64,000 nt of DNA, taken from the NCBI GenBank assembly GCA_930367215.1, contig OV884059.1, forward strand, positions 232,003,803 through 232,067,802, given 5' to 3'. The notes below the pieces were generated by a model, which saw nothing but the letters and a program-made list of their open reading frames with translations, was not told the origin of the DNA and did no database searches. This stretch comes from Pollenia angustigena. Lineage: Eukaryota; Arthropoda; Insecta; Diptera; Polleniidae. The position numbers and the translations under genes were made by a program. The stretch's first letter is position 1, and every line of letters starts with the position of its first letter. Positions 11,070 through 22,679 of the stretch are shown here, one piece after another.

Positions 11070-12522
11070 TTCTCAAACCAAACAAATCTCCTGGTTTGGA
11101 TAAAATCTCTCCAGAACTGCTTACAGCCGACCGAGCAACCAGTGCACGACTTCTGGAACCCATTACCAGGGCGTATTGGGCCCATGAATCTTTACCTGAC
11201 GAGCTTTCTGATGGAGTCATTATAAATCTTCCCAAAAAGGGTGATTTGACCAACAGGACGACATGGAGAGGCATAACCTTGTTAAGCATGGTAAATAAGG
11301 TGATTGCACATATTATAAAGAAAGGACTCTCTATAACAATTTCCCCATCACTCAGAAATGAGCAAACTGGCTTTCGCTCCGGAAAATCTTGTGTTGACCA
11401 AGTTAACAGTCTAAGGATTATAGTTAAGCAATCAGTGGAATGGAGATCACCATTATACCTCATTTTTATAGATTTTGAGAAGGCCTTTGACACACTGAAC
11501 CATAACGCTATATGGAACTCGCTGCTATGCAAAGGTGTTCCCGGAAAACTAGCTCGGTTAATTAAAGCCCTGTACAAGAATGCCACTTGTCGTGTGTTGC
11601 ATGAAAAACAACTGAGCAACAGGATTACGGTGAAAACTGGAGTTAGACAAGGTTGTGTCTTATCACCTCTACTTTTTAACTGCGTCCTCGATGCTGTGAT
11701 GCAGTAGGCAACAAGCCATCATAAGAGAGGTATTATGTGGGGCTTACAAGGACGGTTAGAGGATCTAGATTATGCCGATGACATATGTCGTCAAAAATTT
11801 CCACCATCAGTGACATCGCAAAATTGGTTGGGCTGAAGATAAATATACCCAAGACAAAATCGCTGCGTATCAATAGTAACACAGATAGCCATTTCTTCGT
11901 ATGTGATCAAGACATAGAAGATGCTAAGTCCTTCTGCTACCTGGGTAGCACAATTGATACAACTGGTGGCTCAGCAGTCGCATAAATAAGGCACAGAGTG
12001 CATTTGCCCAGTTAAACACGGTTTGGAATATTAATATTTTGAAACAAACCAAAATCAAATTATTTAACTCCAACATAAAATCCACTCTATTATATGGAGA
12101 CCTGGAACATGACACCACGTGACATACAAAGCCTTCAAGATTTCTCAACAAATGCCTCCGCAAAATCTTACGGATTTTCTGGCCTGTAACAATATCCAAC
12201 AACCAACTCTGGATGAAGGCAAACCAGCAACCCATAAGAACGGAAATAAGTAAGCGGAAATGGAGTTGGATAGGTCACACCCTCCGTAAACCAGACGATG
12301 ATATTGCCAAGAAATGCCTAGATTGGAAACCGCAGGGAAGAAGACGGGCGGGAGACCAGCGCATATCTGGAGGCAGCAGCTGACAACAGAACTTTCGAGA
12401 TTGCGCATGAAGTGGAACGAAGTCAACCATCAAGATCGAGATTATTGGAACAACCTTGTTATGGCCCTATGCTCCCTAGAGGAGTGAAAGGAACATATAT
12501 ATATATATAAATATATATATAT
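11070..12522 (+). pseudogene. 5'-truncated RTE-clade non-LTR retrotransposon
   Basis: The frame at 11070-11707 has the RT block order NKSPGLDKI, LPKKGDL, WRGITLL, LRNEQTGFRSGKSC, LIFIDFEKAFDTL and TGVRQGCVLSPLLFN. A stop at 11705 precedes the catalytic box, YADD at 11771-11782, in a shifted frame. Further frames give SFCYLGSTID, then WSWIGHTLRKP with DWKPQGRR, typical of the C-terminal region of RTE-type proteins. The stop at about 12485 is followed by a (TA)n tail to 12522. Endonuclease and N-terminus are missing. A 7-bp TSD AAACCAT flanks it inside a Jockey-clade copy. RTE is my best clade call; the non-LTR identity is firm. Confidence 0.85.
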
Positions 12523-13415
12523 AAACCATCAATTCGGATTTAGAAGAAAGCACCGCACAATTGAACAAACTCATCGAAAAGTAAATGTCATTATAAGAAA
12601 AGCATTTGAAGAAAAGAAATATTGCTCAGCACTTTTCATTGATGTTTCGCAAGCTTTTGATAAAGTCTGACATCAAGGCTTATTACATCAATTAAAGAGA
12701 AATTTACCAGCAAACACACACAAGCTGTTAGAAAGCTACATAGTCGGTCGTCAATTTATTGTTAAAGAATTAAATTTCTTAAGCTCACCCCAGCCAATTG
12801 GCACTGGAGTCCCACAAGGCAGCATCTTGGGCCCTCTATTATACTTTATTTATACTTCGGACATGCCAACAAACAACTACACCCAAACTTCAACATTTGC
12901 AGATGATACAGCTTTTCTAAGCGTGCACGAAAACCGTTATGAAGCATCTCATTACCTACAGGATCATATATTTCAACTAGAAATGTGGTTAAGACAATGG
13001 AGGATAAAGGACAATGAGTAAAAATGCGTACATATAACATTCACCTTGCGCCGGAAATCATAATAAAATAATTCCTCAACATTCACATGTAAAATATCTC
13101 GGTATACATCTGGATCGGCGATTAACGTGAAAATGCGATATAGAGGCAAAATTAACTCAAATTAAACTAAAAGCCATTTAAATTCATTGGCTTATTGGAA
13201 GAAATTCTTCGAATAATCACAGCCGCTTCCTGGTATGTTAAAAACTCAAACATTCATAAGGATCTCAATGTGCCATTAGTAAAAACTATGATTACAAAAT
13301 ATGCAGTTAAATATTTAAAAGTGCTTCAACAACTCCCAAATCCACTAGCTCGAAATATTTTAAATGCATCACTTACCCAATTAGATGAGCGATAAACACC
13401 TATATAACCTGATAG
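12523..13415 (+). pseudogene. Jockey-clade reverse transcriptase, 3' part of interrupted copy
   Basis: This continues the 10913-11069 copy. It reads NHQFGFRRKHRTIEQTHR, then ALFIDVSQAFDKV followed by a stop where Trp is usual (TGA for TGG), LPANTHKLLESY, GTGVPQGSILGPLLY, and the catalytic FADD box near 12897-12908. After further frameshifts come KYLGIHLDRRLT, with its Trp also a stop, and the C-terminal NPLARNILN ... LDER region ending near 13394. No poly(A) tail is visible. Loss of frame and of the poly(A) shows an inactive copy. Confidence 0.85.
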
Positions 13416-13419
13416 AAAA

Positions 13420-13918
13420 ATGCATCTTCATATTAATGATGCCCTAACATCAGAATTGTGACATCAATGTCACTACAAATGGCATCAATGATGCAAAAAG
13501 TAACACTAATTCATTGACAAACGTCTTCGTGTCATCTAGTGACATCAATTCGATGCCACATTTTGTATATTATTAACATTAGTTTCATAATTACAATGTA
13601 TTATAAGAAGCAAAAATTCATATTCTATGGGGCATGGTGCTGGTGTCTTATTATTGAGAGTTCTGCTGTAAACAAAGGTCGTAATTCAACAAACGTGAAA
13701 CAAACATATGTAACGGGTAAGTAAATAATAATATTCTCTCACTATGACTTAAGTCAATTCCAATGACTTTGACTTAATGACAAACTGTCATTAATTTGAT
13801 GCTAATGTGTCCTTTCTCCGATGTTACTGCGTCATTGCACTGAGGACTTTGGCCAAGTGATGTTAAGGTTGACATCACCATGATGAAAAGTGTCAAAAGT
13901 GTCAAATGAATTGGTAAA
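13420..13918. repeat. Region with dispersed TGACATCA motifs
   Basis: Short direct and inverted words such as GTGACATCAATGTCAC (13458-13473), TAGTGACATCAATT and GTTGACATCACC suggest degenerate inverted-repeat structure of unknown type. No gene. Confidence 0.35.
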
Positions 13919-14530
13919 ATGAATTGCAATTCATTTCCAATTCATTTGAATTGCAATTCATTTCCAATTCATTTGAATTGAATTGACTTTGAATTAATTC
14001 AAATGAGTTAAAAGAAATGAATTGCAATTCATTTGAATTGATTTTGAATTAATTCAAATGAGTTAGAAAAAATGAATTGCAATTCATTTCAAATTCATTT
14101 GAACTGATTTTGAGTTAATTCAAATGAGTTAATACTCATGCTTAGGATTTTCGCAGCTCCCTACTAATTCAAGTCATATTCTGCCGTTACCTGCTAATTA
14201 CAGTACATCATTGGAATTTCTATTCTTATTATTTTCTATGCCTTTCGACGATTATCTCGTACTAGGTGATATCCGAAATGAGTGTAATGCTGTCTGATAT
14301 AATAAAATGAGTTGGATAACAAAACGGGAGTAATGCTTCTTCACACCTACTTACCGGAATTTTTTTTTTCAAAATCAATTCAAATGAATTGGAAATGAAT
14401 TGCAACTCATTTTTTCTAACTCATTTGAATTAATTCAAAGTCAATTCAATTCAAATGAATTGGAAATGAATTGCAATTCATCTTACCAATTCATTTGAAT
14501 TAAAAATGAATTGTAATTCATTTTGCTAAA
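13919..14530. repeat. Palindromic AATTCATTTGAATTG arrays in inverted arrangement
   Basis: The left block (13919-14135) and right block (14370-14530) are built from self-complementary words (TTGCAATTCATTT, AATTCATTTGAATTG, TTAATTCAAATGAGTTA). The blocks are in inverted order relative to each other around a unique 230-bp spacer. A single strand could form a very long hairpin. Confidence 0.75.
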
Positions 14531-15720
14531 TTCAAATGATTAACTCAAATTTCATTCAATGCATTTTTTTGTGTGAAAAGAATTAATTAAAAATTAAGCT
14601 AATTCGTAATGAATTAAAATCAAAAATGAATGATTAATTTACATCTCTGATAAACATATGTACATATATTAGAGAAATACAAAACTGACCATTTGCTATG
14701 TGATCCGAGAGACAAAAAGTATTTGTTTTTAACCTGACATCTAGACACACAATCTTAAAATAATATACATAAGTATGTACAGATGTAGTATATGAAAGTT
14801 CTAATTAAATCAGAAAAAAATATCGAATATCAGGAAAAGTAACAATAACAAAAAGCCCCTGTTAAAATTAAAACTCATTACAAAAATTTGTAAAAATAAC
14901 GACAAAATATTTTTAATTTGTTTTTTTTTAGTGCCTGAAAAAAGAAGAGTGAAAAATTTATAGACAAACAACTTGTTTATTTTGTAAACAAAACAAAAAA
15001 TGTGTTTTTGTTTTTGAAAAAAAAAATTCTTTGTTAAACTATTTCATAAGACGTGATTAAATGACACCCGGAGAAAAAACGCTGAAGTTATTGTTTTTGT
15101 TTACAATGCAATTTTACTTGTTGTTTTTCTTGCATTAAAAAAAAACAAATAAAACGACGCCAAACTTTCAATGAAATAAAAAACGTAACAACTACAAAAT
15201 CCATCAAAACAAAATAAACACGAATTTTTGCAATTATTTTTTTAATTTTTAACTTATACAATTAAAGACCCATTAACACCATAACACATGTATAATGGTG
15301 TGAAAACAGTTTTTGATGAAATGTCAAAAAAAAACAAAGAAACTTCTCACAATTTTTTTAAATTTTTCGAAATTGGCGGCCACACGATCAAACCTTTCAA
15401 TTCTTTTCTATTTTCAATACACTTACAATTTTTAAGTTGACCACTAGATTGGTTTCAAATTGATTTGGGAATTTTTATTAAATTTTAATTAATTTTTCTG
15501 TTTTCTTTCAAACATATTACCAATTTGAGTTGTTTCTTCTTCGGGAGCATTTTTAAAATAAAATGAAATTCAATGCCTGTGCCACGGCTGTCAATTGAAA
15601 CGAGTTTTGACAAACAGTTTGTAAAAACAAATTGAAAGGGATTTATTGAATCGTGGTTGCAGGGTAACTTTTACGTTACATGATTACGTTTTTCCATCAA
15701 GTTTTAATACACTCACACTT
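14531..15720. other. AT-rich stretch, nothing recognised
   Basis: Homopolymer-rich sequence with a dense run of 'AAAACAAA' words; no repeat boundary or gene supported. Confidence 0.45.
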
Positions 15721-15726
15721 ATTATC

Positions 15727-16030
15727 AAAGTAATTTTTGGGAATACAAAAATTCCCAGTTTTTATTATTGATAAAAACACTGAAATTTATTGATGAAGGG
15801 ATAAGCTATTCCTATGCGCATTTCATTGGTTGCTTAGGCCAGATCGTCAGAAAACTTCATCCAAAGATTTTAGAAAAGCAAAAGATATTAAACAAGTTAA
15901 ACTGTTAAGCGAAAAGGAATTACCTTAAGCAAAAGTCTTACTTGTAACCATATCAAAGCTATAACAAAAACAACAACAATAAACAGTGAGTTTGTCTTTT
16001 CTTACATTCCCCACTACAATTGGTTGGAAT
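15727..16030 (+). repeat. Family B repeat copy 2
   Basis: Contains GGGATAAGCTATTCCTATGC and TTGCTTAGGCCAGATCGTCA near 15798-15850, then AACAGTGAGTTTGTCTTTTC and CCCACTACAATTGGTTGG, in the order seen in the copy at 8.8-9.2 kb. Confidence 0.65.
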
Positions 16031-16294
16031 TCTTTTTTACCAAAAAACTCAAACCTAAAAAAATTTAAACTACCCTGTAGTTCATGTGGCTGTCTCCGAG
16101 CTGGTTATAATACTAGCCCCTTTATGACACAACCAGTCCGAATGCTAGCCATATGACTGGCCACTTTAACAAGGGGATGTCCTACGAGGGGGTAACAAAA
16201 AGACAGTTCATAAGCCGGTTCCTCTTGGCTTTCCCTTAGCTGTCTCCTTATACCAACCATAAATCTGCTTTTCTGATTGTTTTGTCATACGTTC

Positions 16295-16302
<8 letters not shown>
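16031..16302. other. Unassigned, less AT-rich stretch
   Basis: The sequence around 16085-16260 is richer in G and C than its surroundings and has no reading frame or terminal repeat that I can name. Confidence 0.35.

Positions 16303-16339
<37 letters not shown>
16303..16339 (+). repeat. (TC)n microsatellite
   Basis: Uninterrupted TC dinucleotide run of about 37 bases. Confidence 0.95.
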
Positions 16340-16343
<4 letters not shown>

Positions 16344-16688
16344 ATTAACAAATTGCTCAATGACATACATTTTTTACTATCCACCATCTACGACACAAAA
16401 AGACAGCTTAGTGCCAGCACAAAGTGACAGTAAAATTCAACACAGTTTTAGAACCAGTCGTCCGAGTATAGGATCAATGTGTATAGTTTTATAACTAGTC
16501 TACAGTGTATAGTACTGCCACTTTTGGGGTAAATTGTCACGAAAAACCTACAGGGTAATTTGCCTTTGAAATTCTCTGTCAAGTTAAGTGTTCAACTTAC
16601 ATTTAAGAAAACAGCTGATTACAGGGTTAGTGAGCAAATTTTTCGTTTGGCTTTATAAATTGTTTTCTTGATGACATCTTGAAAGTAA

Positions 16689-17195
16689 GGGTACGTTCGT
16701 AAATGCAGTTGCTGCGCATCAGTTGCGCATTAGTAAAGTTAAATGTTCGTAAATGCATCACTTGTAAGAAACTTGGCATTACTTTCATATGTCAAATGTT
16801 TTTTTATGCAGTGATGCCGCAGTTCTGCAGCAAATATTAGCAATTATTGCATCAGTTAATTTTCTGATGCAATAACTTTTAACATAAAAGAAATAGTTTT
16901 ATTTTTCTTTTTCGATGCTTTTTCTTGTAGTTTATAAGAAACTATTACTTTTTGGTTAAATAGTTTTAATAAAATTTGCCATCGCTATTGTTGATAACAT
17001 TTTTTTTTATTATTTTATGTTCGCTCATAAAACTTTTAAAATTTAGCTCTTGCTCAAAAATTCAAACTTTGCACAGCTGTTGTGCAGTAAAAAAGCATCA
17101 GCATCACAAGCGCAACTGGTGATCACGCATCAGCAACAATATTTTGCATCACTGCAGCAGTGATGCACAGTTTTGATGCATTTACGAACGTACCC
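16689..17195. mobile_element. PIF/Harbinger-like MITE, GGGTACGTTCG ends
   Basis: The termini GGGTACGTTCGTAAATGCA and TGCATTTACGAACGTACCC are perfect inverted repeats flanked by TAA on both sides (16686-16688, 17196-17198), the 3-bp target typical of PIF/Harbinger. Subterminal TGATGC/GCATCA words recur. A related element occurs at 33952-34776. Confidence 0.8.
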
Positions 17196-17390
17196 TAAAT
17201 TGCTTTAAGTTTTTCGTTTCATCAGAGTTGTATTTTTATAAAATTAGGGATGGAAAATTTAAATTTTGTTCACATGTTTTTACTATTATTTTTTTCTACT
17301 CTTTTTATAATTTTTACCATTTTTTTGGTAAAGTTTCTCACAAAAAACATTTAATTTGCAGTAAATTAGAAATTTTTTAATTATTTTTGT

Positions 17391-17392
<2 letters not shown>

Positions 17393-17426
<34 letters not shown>
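17393..17426 (+). repeat. Poly(A) run
   Basis: 34 consecutive A. It may be an old retrotransposon tail, but nothing upstream identifies one. Confidence 0.9.
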
Positions 17427-17433
<7 letters not shown>

Positions 17434-17689
17434 AACAACGTCGTCAAAATTTAAAAGCAATTATTTTACAGATTATTGTTCCTTTGGCAACAGCTTTATT
17501 ACTTTTTTGCAACCTTGTCATGTATAAAATTTATTTAAGAATTTTTTTGCAAAGTTTCAAAGAAAAGTTTTAGCAAAAAAGCTTTTTAAAACAAAAAATT
17601 GTGGTGTTTGCAGTGCTCATTTTAAAAAACGCCAAATCAATGAAAGAAGATAACGTTTAAATCGCTGCTGGTCCTTCTAAGAAACGTAA

Positions 17690-17860
17690 TATTTGGTGAT
17701 ACTATTTAAAGGACTGGGAACTGAAGTATAAATGGCTTAACCAACCCATGGAGTCAAAGTGGTTTTTTTGCAGTGTTTGTAAACATTTTTTAGTGAACTA
17801 AACAATCATCTTCAGCGACATGGAAAAACGTATTAATAATATAAAAAAGGCTTCTGAAAC
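17690..17860 (+). pseudogene. BED/C2H2-like zinc-finger remnant, probably transposon-derived
   Basis: One frame reads KDWELKYKWLNQPMESKWFF followed by CSVCKHF. After a single frame change it continues SELNNHLQRHGKTY, giving a C-x2-C ... H-x3-H arrangement like a BED or C2H2 finger at the N-terminus of hAT transposases. About 160 bp downstream lies a hAT-like right end ending TAACCCTG at 18043, preceded by repeated GCGACTTTT words. No matching left end was found, so this is a broken fragment. Confidence 0.4.
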
Positions 17861-17939
17861 TGAAAAAATGCAACTGACTGTTTTGTTTCAATTATTTTGT
17901 TTTTTTTTTTGCTATGCTTTTTTAAATAAAAAACTTTAA

Positions 17940-18043
17940 AAAAAATATGCGACTTTTATTTTCTCAAACGACATTTTTCTGCGACTTTATTTTTATAAAA
18001 CGACCTTTTGTGCGACTTTTCAAAAATTCCTAACGGTAACCCT
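17940..18043. mobile_element. Orphan hAT-like right terminus
   Basis: GCGACTTT words (17950, 17981, 18011) in one orientation precede GGTAACCCTG. This is the same layout as the ends of the confirmed hAT elements in this window, but no left partner or TSD was found. Confidence 0.35.
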
Positions 18044-18997
18044 GATTTAGACCAAAAATACTTGGATTTTATCGGAGCATAAATCTTAAGACTTGTAGGA
18101 TAGTGTAAAAGGGGCTTTAAAAACACAATACTATGTGTTTCTATAGTGTTGCCAATTCATTATGACAAAAAATGGCTCAACGAGTCTCGATTACAAAACC
18201 GCATTATTATAAATGCATTCAATCAAAAAACTAACTAAATAATTGTTTTTGCAATAAAATTTAGCAAATAAATGATTAATTTCATCAAGCAAAAAAAATT
18301 TTTTTTATAATTTATGCATAGATATTTATTGAAAAATTTTAATTATTTTTTTGCACATTTTTATATTTTTTAATATGTTCTTACTGACGTCAGTATATTT
18401 GTAATATATTCACAAAAATATGTTTTTAAATAAGAAAAAGGTTTACAAAACAAATGTTTTTTAATGCAAATTTTACAAGAATTGAATTTAATAATTGTTT
18501 TTGAATACGGGCTAAATTAGTTTACCACAGGTGGTACGGGTAAATAAGTATGTATAAGTTTGTCATTCCGTTTGTTATTCCCTACAATATTGTATTGTTT
18601 TTTGAATCTATATGAGTAGCGGAGTTTATTTAACGATGCAAGTTTGTCCAAATTGGTTGAAATATGGTTTCCAAACACTCTAGAAATAATGTGCACCAGG
18701 TTATTATAAGCATTCGTATATCACACAAAGTTCAGAGAAGTAATCTATTGATATCAGATCGACCCACAAATGACTGAAATATAAGCAAAAACGGAAAAAA
18801 ATTTACCAATAAAAATTCACTTTTTTAAATCTCTCTACTACTTATAAGATTTCTTTGTTTACTTTTCCTTACAAAAGGTTAGTATAATACAGATAGATAA
18901 TGAATTTGGAGGAGCAAATTAAGCCCGATAGAACTTACGAAAGGGTGGGTTGTGAAACGAATTGTCATACTGCGCTATCTTTTTAACATTTATCATC
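18044..18997. other. AT-rich DNA, nothing recognised
   Basis: No terminal repeats, arrays or coding similarity detected. Confidence 0.45.
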
Positions 18998-19505
18998 ATA
19001 AGTATTAGGGAGATCGAACGAATAGTATTCGACCGGTTTTAACCGGTTATTTTAGTATTGCACAAGTAGGATATTTTAAAATGTTAATTTTTTTATTTTA
19101 ATAATGTGTAATTTATATACCTTTTCCTTACTTTTGTTATAAATTTACCCGTAATTTAAGTATTTTTCTAATTGAATATTGGGCAACCTTAAACTTTTTA
19201 TGAAGAATGTCAAAACAAAATGTTGCAAAAGTGAAAAAACATTATGAGCAGCAATGTAAATACAATCGCTTATATAAGCGTGTGTTCTTGTAACAAAAAC
19301 CAAAACCAATTCAAAATACTACGAAAAAAAATGTTTAAAAAGTAATTAGCAATTTGACAGTATCCTAAATATTAGGTCTGTCTGCGTACACATATTTTGC
19401 GCAGTGTTGCAAAATCTTGCAAAATGTTGTCTGCATGGTGGAATAAGCAGGTGGCATCGCTACGGCAACAAATACAACATTACAACAAAAATGAAAGTTA
19501 TATCA

Positions 19506-19656
19506 TGCTGGGTACACACTATGCAACGCATTTACGTAATCTAGTGAATTAAATTCATTTTCATTCATTCCAGATTGCATCAACATCAAAACGCTTTGAT
19601 ATTTTGAGGTTGCATTGAAACAGATTGCATGTAGGTTGCACTGTGTGTACCCAGCA
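19506..19656. mobile_element. MITE with TGCTGGGTACACAC ends
   Basis: TGCTGGGTACACACTATGCA and its inverse ending GTGTGTACCCAGCA are flanked by TCA on both sides. 151 bp, non-coding. Confidence 0.65.
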
Positions 19657-19956
19657 TCACCGTTTAAGTCAAAAAATACGTTTAACAAAAATCAAAGCGT
19701 TGCGCTGAACGTGATGATATAAATAATTTTTTAGCCAATTTTTATTTAATTATGGTCAATATCTTATTTATTTTAATTTTAAATTATCAAAAACTGCAAT
19801 AAAATACAATAATCACAGCACAAAACGTGGACTTTTTGTAAACATAAACAAAACTTTGAAATAAACCCAGACAAACAATGCAAGAGCAAAAAATCGTCAT
19901 CTGGCGTAGTGCTGCCACCTGTTTATTTCACCATGGTTGTCTTCGTACTCCAAATC

Positions 19957-20338
19957 CCCAGCGGGAAAATAAGGAATTGATTACATAAATAACTAAAAAA
20001 ATAATGTATTTTTTTCGAAAGAATAATAATGCATTCATGGGAATCTAGAAGGTAATTTTATTGACACAATAATTATGATTTGATTACCACGTATATTCTC
20101 ACATTTGCAGAACAAGGAATGTATTGTTTCTGTTCGTAAAAATGTTTCGTGCTTTTTCTTCTCTTCGTGACAATTATCTTTTTTTTAGAATTATTTAAGT
20201 CATTCCCAGTATACATTAAAATAATTTATTACAATCCTAGGAAATGGTCTGTGTTAAGAATAATGAATTCTGGAATCAAATATTATACAAGATATGTATT
20301 ACTTTCTCGATTCCTATTAATTCCATTTTCCCGCTGGG
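19957..20338. mobile_element. CCCAGCGGG element, short copy
   Basis: Starts CCCAGCGGGAAAATAAGGAA and ends TTCCATTTTCCCGCTGGG. The 382-bp interior matches both ends of the longer copy at 20386-20974, only 47 bp away, but lacks about 200 bp of its centre. Confidence 0.7.
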
Positions 20339-20385
20339 TCTCTTGCAGCGAGAGAGCCAAAAAGAGAATTTTTTGACAGTTGGAA

Positions 20386-20974
20386 CCCAGCGGGAAAATG
20401 AGGAATTGATTACATTAATAATTAAAAAAATTATGCATTATTTTCGAAAGAATAATAATGCATTCATTGAAATCGAGAAGGTAATTTCATCAGACACAAA
20501 ATTTATGCATTGATTACCACGTATATTCCCACATTTGCAGAACAAGGAATGTATTGTTTCTGTTAGTAACAATTATTCGTATTTTTGCTTTACATACATA
20601 TTTCCTTAATAAAAATCCGTTATTTTTTTGCTGCCTTTATGTCGCCTACTTATAATTTTAATCTTAGCCGCAGTTTGTGTTTCAAAGCGTACGGTCAAAG
20701 CACAAATTATGTCTGTGGGCCAAAGTTATTTAAAGAAAAAGGTATTAAAAAACGTATTCCAAACAGCATTGGAGAAGATTTTTATTATAAGGCTTTTGAA
20801 TAATATAATTTATTTTAAAGAATGAATTATTTAATTCATTCGCAGGATACATTAAAATAATTTATTACAATCCTAGGACATGGTCTGTGTTAAGAATAAC
20901 GAATTCTGGAATCAAATATTATACAAGATATGTATTACTTTCTCGATTCCTATTAATTCCATTTTCCCGCTGGG
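20386..20974. mobile_element. CCCAGCGGG element, longer copy
   Basis: Same termini as its neighbour, with an additional central stretch at about 20585-20830. That stretch has two overlapping 65-72 codon frames (20585-20803, 20628-20825) of unrecognised sequence. The longer copy may be closer to the parent element. Superfamily unknown because the TSD is not clear. Confidence 0.65.
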
Positions 20975-21413
20975 AAGTTAGAGAACTTGCAAAATGTTAC
21001 TGGAGAAATTTCCGCTTGCAAGATTTTGCAAATAGTTTGAACAGCCAAATTATTTTTCTCCGTTGTCAAGCTGTTGGAGGACACTGTATTGGGCATTTCA
21101 ATTCTTTTTTTCCATTGTAAGCCGGCACTATGTTGGGCAATGTAAGCAAAAGAAGTTTTATAAAAAACCCGACAAATAAAACTAAAAACTAAGAAGAAAT
21201 TAAACTTACCAAATTAATAACAGTGTAAAAAACTAGTTTTTTAATTTACAATACTTTTTAAGCTTCACTTTAATTAATAATTTTTTAATTTACCTCGAGA
21301 ATTCAATTTTGCGTACACAAATGCTAAAATTCTTTTGCTTTGTTATTTCAATTGTTTACACACCGAAAATTAAAAATCATGTCGCTTACGTTATTTTCGC
21401 GGTTAGGGCTCGA

Positions 21414-21677
21414 TATGGAGGGTTCAAAGCTGAACCGAACCAAGTCATAAAATAAAATGCATATATGTATTTCAAAACTGGTGTGAAATTCTTCGCAAAG
21501 TTTAACTCTATCGAGTTCTGTAACGGACTAAATCAAAAAAGTTTTTCATTCCAAAGGTAACGGTAATAAACCCATGTCATTGGCTCCAGAAATTAATGGA
21601 AATTCTCTTACTCAAACTGAAAATATTATCGAATTTTCATTTTTGACTTGGTTCGCTTCAGCTCTGAGCCCTCCATA
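21414..21677. mobile_element. MITE with TGGAGGG ends and TA flanks
   Basis: TATGGAGGGTTCAAAGCTGA at 21414 and its inverse ending CCCTCCATA give about 32-bp TIRs with few mismatches, bounded by TA dinucleotides. This is consistent with Tc1/mariner. Inserted within the 19.0-24.2 kb hAT. Confidence 0.7.
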
Positions 21678-22193
21678 TATAATTTTATTATATATATTAT
21701 ATTATTATATATATTTTAAACTGATTTAAACGACAATGGTGCTTAAAGGGCCCTAAAATGATAAGTTGCAAAAGTTCTCTAACGTCAAGACTTATTAAAC
21801 ACCTTTAATTAGTCCACAAGCTTAACATAAATATACGCCAAGTTAAACTTGACTCTGTTCCAAGTAGTTCTTTAGAGACTGCAAATAAAAAATATGCTGC
21901 CCAAAATGGGTTGGCGAGGACGGAATGCCCGTTAAGGCACTAAAAACTCTTAAGTGGTTCTAGCATATTTTCATGCTTAAAACTACAACAAAATTGAAGG
22001 AATTAACAATGGCACGGAAGGTTTTAAATTTGTAATCGATAAATTGACTTTTGGAAAATATGGTTGAAGTCTACGGATTTATATATGTAGACATGCTTTA
22101 CCTCCAACAAATAAAAACTCATTTAAAAAAAATTTGGGAGAATATCTCAAATAATAGATTTATTTAATTCCAAAGTTTTTCATAAATTCTAAA

Positions 22194-22404
22194 GATATGT
22201 TCACACCTATTAAATATACTATGAATTGTTTGATTTTGCAAAACGTTTGGCTATAGTTAATATTATTAAGCAGTTTTTAAATTATCATCTTAAAAATAAA
22301 GTTAAGTACATAAATAGACATTGTTAAACATAAAGCTTAAGTTTGATCAATTTACTGGTCACGTTTTTTTTATCGTCAGATATTTGTTAGGTCTGAACAT
22401 ACCT
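22194..22404. mobile_element. Family D MITE, copy 1
   Basis: GATATGTTCACACCTATTAA at the left and GTTAGGTCTGAACATACC at the right are inverted. The interior 'AAGCTTAAGTTTGATnAA' and 'TTTACTGGTCACG' is shared with the copy at 35008-35270. Confidence 0.65.
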
Positions 22405-22679
22405 TAAGTCATATCTATGTATTTTGTTGGTTCCGTACCTTCGTGAATTGTGTTTTTTTTTTTAATTCAAAATAACTTTTTATTAGATACAAAAACTAAT
22501 TAAAATCGGTTAACCGGTTATTTTTAAAATGCTTAACCGAAAACTAGTTTTTTAAAAAAAGCAGCTATTCGGAATATTCGTAAACCGGGTTTTAAAAAAA
22601 GCAGGGACATAAAAGTTATAACCAATATTTGAAAAAATCCTGAAATAATAATTTATCACGAATTTTTAAAACCTGCTCT

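Noticed and set aside
10975..11619. 214-codon minus-strand frame
   Set aside because: Shadow of the plus-strand RTE/Jockey reverse transcriptase, which carries clear motifs.
16623..18043. Possible hAT with CAGGGTTA ends around the zinc-finger relic
   Set aside because: Only about 8 bp of the ends match, and the flanking 8-mers (GCTGATTA and ATTTAGAC) do not.
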